From positions 992,001 through 1,056,000 of the forward strand of contig JACGCM010000012.1 in the NCBI GenBank assembly GCA_014058105.1: a stretch of DNA of 64,000 nt, given 5' to 3'. The notes under the pieces were generated by a model, which was not told where the DNA came from, ran no database searches, and saw nothing but the letters and a program-made list of their open reading frames with translations. The position numbers and the translations under genes are program-made. Positions 20,922 through 31,213 of the stretch are shown piece after piece. Numbering within the stretch: the first letter of the stretch is position 1; each line of letters starts with the position of its first letter. The stretch comes from Kingdonia uniflora. Its lineage: Eukaryota; Streptophyta; Magnoliopsida; Ranunculales; Circaeasteraceae.

Positions 20922-23900
20922 TAAAGAAATTGGTTAATGCGAGTGACAAGTTTGTGTTGTTGTTAGTACGACCGGTTCAAGAAGGTCTGTCGGCTAAAGT
21001 GTTGTCTAATATGACAATGTCTCCTAAGTAACAAATTGAAATGGGGAAGTTGCAAGAGGAATATAAAGATTTTTTTCTTGGTATAGAAGGGATGCCGTGT
21101 AAGAGGAATGTGGAGCATGATATCACATTGGCGAGTAGTGAGCTACTACCCAACCTTGGGCTGTATCAAACTTCTATGACCGAGTCTATGGAGATCAAGA
21201 AACATGTGCAAGATCACCTAGAGCAAGGAGTGATTAATCCGAGGTGCTCACCTTGTGATTCACCGGTGTTATTGGTGCCGAAGAAGAATAGGTCATGGAG
21301 AATGTATGTGGATCATCGGGCTCTGAACAAGATTACGGTGAATAATCTTTATCTACTTCCATGGATTGATAATCTTTTAGATGAGCTAGAGAAGGCGCAG
21401 TATTTTACCAAGTAGGATTTTAAGTCAGGTTACCATCAAGTTAGAATCCGAGAATAAGATACATGGAAGACGATTTTCAAGACCAAATAAGGATTCTTCA
21501 AATGGTTGGTGATGCCTTTTGGGTTATGCAATGCTCCAGTGACATTTATGTGGTTGATGAATGAGGTACTTCGTACTTTTATAGATGATTTTATAATGGC
21601 TTATTTAGATAATATCTGGATATATTGTCAGGCATGGGAGGAGTTCCTCATCCATATACACAAAGTGTTAGAGGCCTTGAGATCACAATAACTTTTTCTT
21701 AATGGGAAGAAGTGTGAGTTTGGGAAGAAGTGCGAGTTTGGGAAGAAGGAACTAGTGTACTTGGGGTTTATTGTTGGTAGAGGTAAACCTAAGGTAGATC
21801 GAAAGAAGGTCTCAGTCATTACTAATTAGCCTAGACCCTGTGCAGTGACGAAAGTGTGAAGTTTTAGGAGTTCTTGTCAGTATTTACGGAAGTTTATTCG
21901 ACTTTTTCATAGATTGTAGCACTTTTGCATTCCTTGACAAAGGCTTGCATGAAATTTGTGTGGGAATATCACCATGAGAAGACCTTTCAGTTACTAAAGA
22001 GGAAGATTACAGATACACCAGTATTAACGTTATCAAATTTGTAGTATCCTTTTAAGGTCGAAACAGATACATCAGACTATGCATTAGGGATAATTTTGTT
22101 ATGGGATGGGAAGCTGGTTGCCTACCATTCTGAGATGTTTATAGGAGCAGTGTGCAACTATTCCACCTATGATAAGGAGTTCTACGCATTATATTAATCA
22201 GTAAAGCATTGGCAAAGTTACTTATTGGGAAGAAGGTTGTGGTACATTCCGATCAAAAACCATTACAGTTCATATCTACACAGTCCAAGCTACAGCAAGC
22301 TCGCCATATAAAGTGAATATCGTATCTACAATAATTTACCTTAATTATCAAGTATAAGATGGGAGTGGATAATAAAATGGCTGACATGTTATCTCAACCC
22401 CCATTACTAACTATTTCCTCTATGCTGGTACCTATGCAGATACATCCTATTATTCCATATGAGTATGTTGTAGGTTATGACAACGAAAAGGAGCTCAGTA
22501 TGATTCACCAAAAGTTACTACAAGGCAAGACATGTGAGTATGTATTGAATGATGGTTTGATGTACAAGGGAAGTCTACTATGTATTTTGAAGGGTAGAGA
22601 TCATTTGCATTGGATTAGAAAGGCTCATTATTCCTAGGTTACAGATAATTTTGGGGTTGAGAATACTTATTTGATTTTGCGGCATTATCACTATTAGTTG
22701 AAGGTACAGGTGGATGTTTCTCATGTAGTTTGGGGTTACGTTCTATGCAGCACATCAAAGCCTTTCAGTCGTAAGTTGGGATTGTACTTACCATTACCAG
22801 TACCTTACCGACCTTGGGATAGCATTTCGATAGATTTTATGGGTGGTTTTCCCTTAACCAAGTGTAAAAATAATTATCTATTTGTGGTAGTAGATCGATT
22901 TAGCAAGATGATAGTTCTTATTCCGTGCCAGAAGATGGTCAACGGGGAAGAAGCAGCGCGATTATTTTTTAGAGTGATTTTGAGGTATTTTGGGATCCCT
23001 TCTTCTATTATTTATGATTGGGATAGCCACTTTTTGGGGCATTTCTGAAGATCGTTATGGGGGATGATAGACACTAAGTTGAAGAGAAGTACCGTATTTT
23101 ATCTGCAGACAGACAGATAAATAGAGGTAGTTAATCACACTTTGGTTTGCTTATTATGGGGATTCCATTCTAAACATCCTAAGACTTTGGATGAGAGTTT
23201 AATGTATCTTCAATTTTCTTTTCATCGGGTGATTCATGGTTCCACTTTGAAGTCTTTGTTTAAAGTTTCTCTTGGGTACTTGCCTCAAAGCCCCTTTGAT
23301 ATGGCCTTTAGTCTTGGAGATAAGACAGTGTCAGGGAAGGAGAAAGAGGAACAAGTTAAAGCTCAACATATCATTAAGAGGATAAACAAGGTTCATGATG
23401 TGGTTGAAGTATAATTGAAGAAGACTCAAGCAAAGTATAAGACTCGACACGATAAGCATCGGGTGGAGTGTACTTTTTAAGAAAGTGACCTAGTTTGGTT
23501 ACATTTGGGTAAGGAGTGACTAAAGAGAGAAGGTAATAAACTCAAGCATATCCGTTATGGTCCATTTATGATACTAAAAAAGATTGGTGACAATGCATTC
23601 CAATTGGATTTGCCACCATTTATGAAGATGTATTCGGTGATTAATGTCGAGCATTTGAAACTATTTGAGTCGTCTCTATTAGATAAAGACTCTGCAATCG
23701 ACACTCAACTGCCATCAGTTGATGACTTATGGATAAAAAGAGAAGATTCGTTATAGGAGGATAGTAATCTAGAGGGGAAGGTTACCGATACAAGACGAGG
23801 AAGTATCAAACCGTTTTGAATTGGGAAAAAAGGTCAACTACCTAGTAAGTCGAAGAGGTACAACAGAGAAATCGGTATGGCCACTTTTCCTCATCTCCAA

Positions 23901-23944
23901 TTCTAGCTTGAGTAGGAGCTCAAGGCTTCTAAAGGAGAGAGACA
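20922..23944 (+). pseudogene. gypsy-1 pol (RT, RNase H, integrase) remnant
   Basis: Reverse transcriptase runs from about 21040 (EEYKDFFLGIEGMPCKRN, HVQDHLEQGVINPRCSPC, ALNKITVNNLYLLP) to YLDNIWIY near 21607, where the canonical YLDD has become YLDN, removing a catalytic aspartate. An 18-bp duplication near 21704-21750 repeats KKCEFG. RNase H is degenerate and ends near GVDNKMADMLSQP. Integrase follows from about 22700 (RPWDSISIDFMGGFP, NYLFVVVDRFSKM, RYFGIPSSIIYDWD) and a C-terminal region (INVEHLKLFESSLLDKDS). RT before integrase defines Ty3/gypsy. Stops are frequent. Confidence 0.88.
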
Positions 23945-24565
23945 TGATCCAGAAATATCTAGACATTCAACCTCTTAAAAAGATGTCAAGTCATTCGAAC
24001 GAGCCTTGTAGTTGTTTGAACGAGTTTAAAGGAAAGTGAAGGTAATAGTTATGTTGCTGATTTCAGGCTTATTTGCCTAAGTTGTTTGAACGACCTTTGG
24101 AGCCGTTCGAATGAGTTGAAGACCAAAAGAAGAAATTCTAGTTGTCTCAATTTTTAGGCATAATTTACCATGTTGTTCGAACGACATTTGGAGTCGTTCA
24201 GACAAATTTGTATTCCAGAAGACCAATTGGTTATGTCTAAGTTTTTAAGCTTAATTGAGCCAATCGTTCGAACGACCAATGGGTTCGTTCGAGCGACTAT
24301 CGCGACTACTTCTTATTTTAGAGTGTTTAAGGGCATATTTGTCATATTTTATAATTAGGAAACTTGTAACTTTCATAAAAGGGCAAAACTAGGCAGGATG
24401 AAAGGATCCAAGTTTGTAAACTAGAACTTAGGGTTTGAAATAGGAATTCAATTGTAATCAAAATCAATTGAGTAATTAAAGCTCTTATTGCAAAATTATT
24501 CAGCCAAATCATTCGTATCCGTTTATTCTTCATTACAGGTTAATCTTTAATTCAATTGTGGATTA
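23945..24565 (+). repeat. gypsy-1 3' LTR
   Basis: Starts TGATCCAG after a purine tract (AAAGGAGAGAGACA). Palindrome cores (TTCGAA or one-base variants) start at 23994, 24015, 24085, 24106, 24176, 24197, 24267 and 24288: spacings 21, 70, 21, 70, 21, 70, 21 without exception, although the 70-bp spacers are poorly related in sequence. The LTR ends GTGGATTA, as in the sister copies. Confidence 0.88.
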
Positions 24566-24966
24566 TCGAGGTGGGACCACTTGTTAACTAAACATTTAAT
24601 ACTACTCATATTCGTAATAAATAGGGTTATTTTACTAGAATATACAAACCTTATAGAACTTTGGGGATTAAAACACCATAGTTGTCAGAATAAGGAACAA
24701 ACACATTTAGTGGCTTTGAATAATGATCTTGGCTAAGATTCTATTAAAATGTACATCTAAGATTAAGATCATCATTTTACGGGGTAAAATTGGGATTTAA
24801 TTATTAGAAAAGAATTTCATGAGTATTAGAATATGAACACGGTTCAACTATAACATGATTAAGAATGATTTAATTTCCATGATTCTAAGTACTATATTCG
24901 GTTTATATGCATTTAAAATGTTTATCAGGAATTGTTACTAATTACGATCCATATTTTGCATAACAA
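24566..24966 (+). other. copia-2 leader, distal part
   Basis: AT-rich sequence between the end of gypsy-1 and the copia-2 gag start. By position it continues the leader that stops at about 4888. No gene seen. Confidence 0.6.
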
Positions 24967-25800
24967 ATGTCTGCAAGACCACGTTACGTTGAATACGAAC
25001 CATTGCGGCTAAATGGTTTTATCTACCTTTCTTGGTGTACGGATATCAAACTCCATCTGAAAACAATGAACATCTCACACTCAATTATTGCAGATAAAAT
25101 CGTCTCTGAACTAATCAAGGCATTGGCTATATTGGTTATGTGCACCCACCTTCAACTGGAGTTAAAGTTTGAGCACCTATGTTGTGAAGATCCATACGAG
25201 TTATGGAGATGCTTAGAGTTACGCATTGGTCTCCAGTAGATCCTAAGGAAGCCTAAGAACCGCAACCGCTGGAACAACTTGAGGTTCTGTGACTTCAAGA
25301 CTATGGCTGACTATAACTCAGCAATCCAGAAAATTGTGTCGACGATGAGGCTCGATAATGATTATGTCTTCGAGGGAGAGATGTTGCACAAGACTTTCTC
25401 CATATTTGCATATTCACAAGCTACTCTCAGAGACCAGTATGCAAAATTAGAATTCATGAGTCATCCAGTGATCCAACTCTTGCTCACCGATGAACAAGAG
25501 GCCAAAATTGCTTTAAAGAAAAATAAGAGGTATCCTCTATAAGGAGGACATCCGTTACACAAAAAATCTTATCTAATGAGTAAGATAACCAGGAACATGG
25601 TTTTGGAAGAAGATATGCGACTGAAGACGGGAATCGGGGATTTTTGGGCCCTTAGAAGAGTAACAGGTTCAAAAAGGTTGGTAAACCACAGAAATCGAAG
25701 AAGATCAAGAAACCAGATCACGAATCTCCTTGCTTGAGATGTGGCATAGCTGGACATTGGGTACGAGACTATGAGATACCGAGGGTGCCCAAAGTCAACA
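24967..25800 (+). pseudogene. copia-2 gag remnant
   Basis: Begins MSARPRYVEYEPLRLNGFIY then LSWCTDIKLHLKTMN, the entry of UBN2-type Gag proteins in plant copia elements. It is broken by a stop at about 25237 and resumes NNLRFCDFKTMADYNSAIQK. A zinc knuckle near 25731-25772 reads CLRCGIAGHWVRDYE, with the last cysteine replaced by tyrosine. Frame breaks separate the parts. Confidence 0.8.
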
Positions 25801-26229
25801 TAGTCTAGGCTAACCACATCACCACTGACATAACTTCCATGACTATGGAGTTTATAGTGGCTAACTTCTTTGGCAATACTGACGTCAGCATGGATCAACG
25901 TACGAAGTAATCAGTAGTGATATCTCAGTAGATGTGTAATGTCATAGTAGAGATCACTAATAGTTTTTTTTTCTTTAGTTGCAAAGAATCGATTTACTTT
26001 TGACTAATACTTTTTGATTATGTTGGGAACAGATCATTTATGCTTAATAAAGTGTTCATGACACACATTCAGTATTCATCTATGAAATTTTGCTTTTGTT
26101 CTAATCATGATTATTCAAATTATTGCTTGGGATAGTAGTTAATTTATTATATCAATAGTTCTTAATCTACTATATATACAGGTAGCCCATTAATCTCCCT
26201 GTTCATAGAGCACTAATTGATAATAGGAC

Positions 26230-29200
26230 GAGTCGTGACACATGTCTTGTTGACAGTGGTACTACGCACTCGATCCTTTGAGATAAACGATATTTCTTGA
26301 CTTGACTGCGTATGTCGGGGACATTCAAACTGTTACTGGGTTGGCCAGTATCATAGAGGGATCAGGGAGTACCGCGCTATTACTCCCTAACGATATGATA
26401 CTAAGTATCAAGTCCACGTTATTTACTAGTAAATCTCCCAAGAATTTATTGTGTTTTAGGGACATACATGATAATGATTATCAAGTAAAAATGATAGGAA
26501 ATGATGAGGAACAAATTTTATACATCACTTATTTTCCTAACAGTCAGGAGCTTATATTAGAATGATGTCCACTATATGCCTCAGGGCTTTATTCCACTAC
26601 TTCAGGCATGTCGAAATATATGTAATTACTAAAAAAAATCCGTTACAAAGGAAAATGTTTAGGATTTGGCATGATCATTTCAGACATCCTGGATAATAGA
26701 TAATGAGAAAAATTATTAATAGTACCTCTAGACATTCACTCACAGAAAAGAAGATCCAAGTTTTGCAAGATTGCCTGTAAAACGCCTGTTCCCAGGGAAA
26801 GCTTATAGTCCAACCTAGTAAGACCAAGGTGGAGTTGGAGTCTTCAGCCTTGTTCCAAAGTATCATTTGAGATATATGTTGGCCTATCCATCTACATAGT
26901 AGTCCGTTTTAATAATATATGGTCTTAATTAACGTATCTACGAGATGGTCAGACGTTCGCCTATTGTCATCTAGGCCGTTATTATTACGATCTCACTCAG
27001 CTTCCGGTCACTGTGTGGGCCATGTAATTCTGCATGCTGCCACCCTGATTAGAATTTGTCCAATAACAAATAATCAATATTCCTCATTACAAATAGTAAT
27101 TGGGTCAGAGCTTAGTGTGCCCATCTATAAACATTTGGATGTTCTGTACAGGTGCCAATCGCACCACCACAACATACGAAGATAGGACCCTAACATTACC
27201 CCGGTATATATGTGGGTTACGATTCACCATCTATCATTCAATATTTGGAACCCACTACCGACGATGTATTTACTTTGAGATTCACAAATTATCACTTTAA
27301 TGAGACAATTTTCCTAGAATTAAGGGGAGATATGACAGTTAATGTTGAGGAAGTTTCCAAGATTATTTGAAAAACACCATCGTTGTCTCATCTAGATCCA
27401 CTAACCAACCTTTGTGACAAGGAAGTGCAACAGATTCTATACTTACAATATATCGTTAATGAATTGCCAGATGTGTTCAACAATGTTGTTAAAGAAACCA
27501 ATGCACTTGTACCTGCAAGTAATACACATGTACGACTGGATGTTCAGAGAAATGGTGTGTGTCCTGCAAATGAATCCAAGCCACGCGTCATAAGAGGATG
27601 CTCCGCTGCAAAGAAGGAAACTGAGCCTGGGGTTAAGAAATAACGTACGGTAAAAGAAAATACTAATGGTACAATTGGTTCATCAGGGATACAACCTCCC
27701 ATTGGCAGGACTATAGTAGCTACGTATCCACGTGAATCATTAGGAAACAAGCCTAACGTGGCACATGTACATAATAATTGAGATATCTCAATTAACTTTA
27801 TTTCTAATGGCACCACGTGGGATCGTTCAGAAGTAGTAGTCGATGAAGTATTTACTTTCGCTGTTGCGTTTACCATCGAGGATGATAATCTAGAACTACT
27901 TACTATAGACAAATGTAGAACTCATACAGATTGACCAGAGTGGGAGACTACGATCAATGCGGAGCTCAGCTCACTAGCTAAACGCAAAGTATTTAGATCA
28001 ATAGTCCCTAGGCAAGATGTCATCAAGCTTGTTGGTTATAAATGGGTATTCGTACAAAAATGTCATAAACTGGGGAATATAGTTAGGTACAAGGTAAGAC
28101 TAGTTGCCCAGGGATTTTCTCAAAGACCTGGCATCGATTACGATGAAACCTACTCTTCAGTCATGGACGCTATAACATTTTATTACTTGATCAGTCTATC
28201 AGTTGTTGAGAACGAGCTCGACATGTGCCTTATGGATATAGTTACTGCATATCTATATGGGAAATTAGATATGGAAATCTACATTAAGCTAGGTACCAGA
28301 TGGGCTTTAACTTCTAGAAGTGACAGTGCCCGACACATGGGGTGCGTACGTAATAAAATTGGATAAGTCATTATATGGTCTGAAACAATCTGGGCTCATG
28401 TGGCACAATAGGCTGGCTGAATATTTAAAAAGCAAGGGTTTTGCAAATAGCCTTGTTTGCCCATGTGTTTACATCAATAAAACAAATGCTGGTTTCGCCA
28501 TCATGGCAGTATATGTAGACGATTTAAATATTATTGAAACTCCAGGGGAGATCGCGAAAGCCGTTGAATACGTTGGGAAGAAATTCTAAATGAAAGACCT
28601 TGGGAAGACCAAATTTTGTCTAGGTTTGCAGATCGAAAATCTTGGAAACGGCATAATTGTACATCAGGCGACGTATACTAGAAGGAACATAAAATGTTTT
28701 GGTATGGATGTAGCACACAACGCTAAGACGCCTATGCATATCTATTTATTAAATGTTAACAAGGACATATATCATCCTCCAGACGATGGGGAGAAACTTC
28801 TAAGGCCTGAGGTGCCATATCTAGGAGCTATCGGTGATTTGCTATACTTAGTAGGGTGTACTCGACCCGACATCTCATTCGCATGTGAACTATTTGGCTC
28901 GCCATAGTTCTGCCCCTACCCAAATGCACTGGAATGGGATCAAGCACATTCTAAGGTATCTGATCGGCACGAAAGACTGGGGTCTATTCTATCTAAAAAA
29001 TGGCAAACAAAAAATTATAGGATACGCCGATGTAGGGTACTTGTCTGATCCATATAAAGGCCGATCATAATCGGGTTATATGTTCTTGTATGGAAATATG
29101 GTAATTTCATGGAGATCAGTGAAGTAGACGATGGTTGCTACATCTTCGAACCACGCAGAGTTTCTTACAATTTATGAAGCTGGCAACAAAAGTTTTTTGG

Positions 29201-29516
29201 CTGCGGTCTATGATTAATCACATCAACGGAAGTTGCAGTCTAAGTTCTATCCAAGATAAACCGACAACTTTGTATGAAGACAACGCAGCTTGCATCATTC
29301 AAGTCAAAGGAAGATTTATTAAAGGCAACATAATGAAGCACATTTTACCCAAATTCTTCCATATACACGAGTTGTAGAAATCGAATGAGATTGACGTCGT
29401 TCAAGTCCGTTTAGAAGATAACTTAACTGACTTATTCACGAAGGCTCTTGCACATCTTACGTTTAAGAGATTGGTATACAGAATCGGCATGCGATGTTTA
29501 CATGATTTATTATCTT
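26230..29516 (+). pseudogene. copia-2 pol remnant
   Basis: The protease active site VDSGTTHSI is visible near 26247. An integrase C-terminal scrap at about 27100-27310 (VCPSINIWMFCTGANRT, TLPRYICG) follows, so the catalytic core of integrase is missing. Reverse transcriptase runs from about 27935 (WETTINAELSSLAKRKVF, GYKWVF, RLVAQGFSQRPGIDYDETYS) and keeps YVDDLNII at about 28510. The stretch KSLYGLKQSGLMWHNRL is at 28366. RNase H from about 28890 (YEDNAACIIQVKG) ends at LTDLFTKAL near 29440. Stops and frameshifts break it into at least seven pieces. Confidence 0.85.
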
Positions 29517-29577
29517 AGAGAAATAGATCTCAGGGAGATTGACGTCAGGGGGAGTAATTTTGTCTTGTCGTGGACAC

Positions 29578-29791
29578 ATGCTTATTGTACTCTTTTTCTT
29601 GATAGTGTAGTTTTTATCCTATGAGATTTTACTGACTAGAGGTTTTGATGAGGCAACGTATATGCGTCCACAACCCATATAGGGCATAGGATTGTACTCT
29701 TTCCTTGCACAATTTTTTGCCCAAAGGGGTTTTACTAGGTAGAGGTTTTGACGAGGCAAGTCGTTATGGTATAGAACACCCCAAGGGGGAG
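29578..29791 (+). repeat. copia-2 3' untranslated repeats
   Basis: Two imperfect repeats of a segment running from GTACTCTTT to GAGGTTTTGATGAGGCAA lie about 105 bp apart (from about 29588 and 29695). Such direct repeats before the purine tract are typical of this copia group. The purine tract CCAAGGGGGAG at 29781-29791 precedes the LTR. Confidence 0.65.
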
Positions 29792-30036
29792 TATTAGAAG
29801 TTGGGTCCAGCCCAAGGTGGGATCCCAACTGTGTTGGGGTGTCCTACTGGGATTTTGACAAGCCCATGTAAGCTATGGCTTATGGCAAGAATTTATAGAG
29901 AGTATTTATAACCCAAAAGGGTTTAGTATTGTAACCCTAAGAAAAACCTATCAATGAAATCAAACTCTCTCTTTCCCTCATATGCTTAGTGTTAATCTAT
30001 GTGATTGTTTAGTCTATATTAGCTTGATATCCAACA
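29792..30036 (+). repeat. copia-2 3' LTR
   Basis: 245 bp, matching 3275-3524 along its length and ending GATATCCAACA. The following AATAC is the probable right copy of the target duplication. It lies about 1.2 kb upstream of the SEO gene 1 start. Confidence 0.85.
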
Positions 30037-31213
30037 AATACAACTTTAAAATATGGGCCTAGCTGTAGTTTATAGAAGTATGAGATACTAAATGCAATTT
30101 TTGGTGTACTATTACTCCTATACAAAAATTTCCTCTTTTTTGTTGTTGTTAAACTTGTACACCCCTAGTGAGTCCAGCCTTAAAGCTCCTCAAGTGGAGC
30201 CTCATTTCTTACGAGCAAATTATATGCTTATAATAAGTCCACGCTACACCAAGATGCCCATGAACTATAGATCTTAAGGAGAAAATACCTCTATCGCCAA
30301 ACAGTCTTCTGAAGTCATAAACATATCGAGTCTAAACCAAAATTGATATTTAAAGTCTGGCCTTATCTCTACAAGCAGTCCCGTATCTCAAATCTCAATG
30401 TTGAGTTTGGTCAAAATTAGCATCAAAACCTCTCTTGTTTTTCTTCTTTCTTTCAGGCACTCTGGTTTTTATAGGAATCCGTAAACCTGAGTTTCCAACC
30501 GCATGGGGTTTCGAGCTACTAGTCCACAACCACCCCTTTGCCAATAGCCCAATGGCAACAAGGCCTAAGAGAGATTTTTTGAATATCTTGCAAAACACGT
30601 GCGAAGAAGCACGTGCCAAACTGGTAATTGTTGTAAAATCTGCATTAATTCAAATTAAACATGCAAAGCTTGGCGGGTAAATTTCTAGGGTTTGGTCCTT
30701 GATGTGATTCAATTGGGTTTAAGATCACTTAATACAAGTAAGTAATTTCTCTCTAAAATCATAAATTATTGTATTTCTCTCAATAAATGTTTCAATTTCA
30801 TTACCAACTACTCCTAATTTCACAAAATGGTACAATTAGAGCTCCAATATCAAGCTCCCAATTCCTCAAATCCAACTTAAAATCAAGAATCAATCACACC
30901 CCACATTTTCTTACCTCAGAAAATCATCTGGGTTCTCTCTAGAATCTGTTATTAGGGTCTCAAAGAAGACGAAGATTAGGTCTACATTGGAAACTTATTT
31001 AAAGATGATTAAGTAAGCTTTAAAAAGGACAGTTTTGCTTTGGAATATTTACTACTTAGATATGTAACACCAAAGAGGAGCAAAGGACCATTTATTTTAA
31101 CGCTTTAAGGCTTTAAGGAAAGTAGATTCTTCTATATTTTGTTTGTACCTGTAGTCCCTTTTTAATGGAATATATTGGAGGACACAAGTTTTATCTGCGA
31201 TAACACTCACAGT
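30037..31213 (+). other. Upstream region of SEO gene 1
   Basis: Presumed promoter and leader of SEO gene 1. It contains the second copy of the duplicated block (30171-30273). An open stretch near 30435-30680 has no recognisable protein features and I do not call it a gene. A 12-codon upstream reading frame (ATG 31165, TAA 31201-31203, MEYIGGHKFYLR) ends 10 bp before the SEO ATG and may dampen translation if the leader is transcribed. No clear TATA box was found. Confidence 0.5.
30171..30273 (+). repeat. Duplicated block, copy 2
   Basis: Matches 1326-1428 in direct orientation. A short segment at 30066-30093 matches 1512-1540 in inverted orientation. The copies bracket the left transposon nest, so the block was probably duplicated or dispersed before the nest formed. 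Confidence 0.6.

Larger units (their letters stand above)
4889..24565 (+). mobile_element. Ty3/gypsy element gypsy-1, nested in copia-2
   Basis: A gypsy element whose 5' LTR (4889-5144 plus 14948-15292) is split by a Sirevirus-like element and whose body is split by a CACTA-like transposon. The 3' LTR is 23945-24565. Without the insertions it is about 5.9 kb, close to its sister copy gypsy-B at 49627-56061. Domain order is gag, zinc knuckle, protease, reverse transcriptase, RNase H, integrase. The outer flanks (TCAGA left, TCGAG right) do not match exactly, so the target duplication is unclear. Multiple stops and a mutated polymerase active site make it inactive. Confidence 0.85.
3275..30036 (+). 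mobile_element. Ty1/copia element copia-2, outer shell of left nest
   Basis: The LTRs at 3275-3524 and 29792-30036 are related over their full length, and the 5' copy is followed by leader sequence beginning CGTTATCAGCACG. The 5 bp before the 5' LTR (AGTAC) and after the 3' LTR (AATAC) agree at 4 of 5 positions, a likely target duplication. The leader breaks off at about 4888 and gag begins at 24967, after the inserted gypsy-1 element. Domain order is gag, zinc knuckle, protease, integrase remnant, reverse transcriptase, RNase H, i.e. Ty1/copia. Many stops and a mostly missing integrase make it non-functional. It is the oldest layer of the left nest. Confidence 0.8.

Noticed and set aside
30435..30680. 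Possible small gene upstream of SEO gene 1
   Set aside because: No recognisable motif, low-complexity start, no splice or promoter support.
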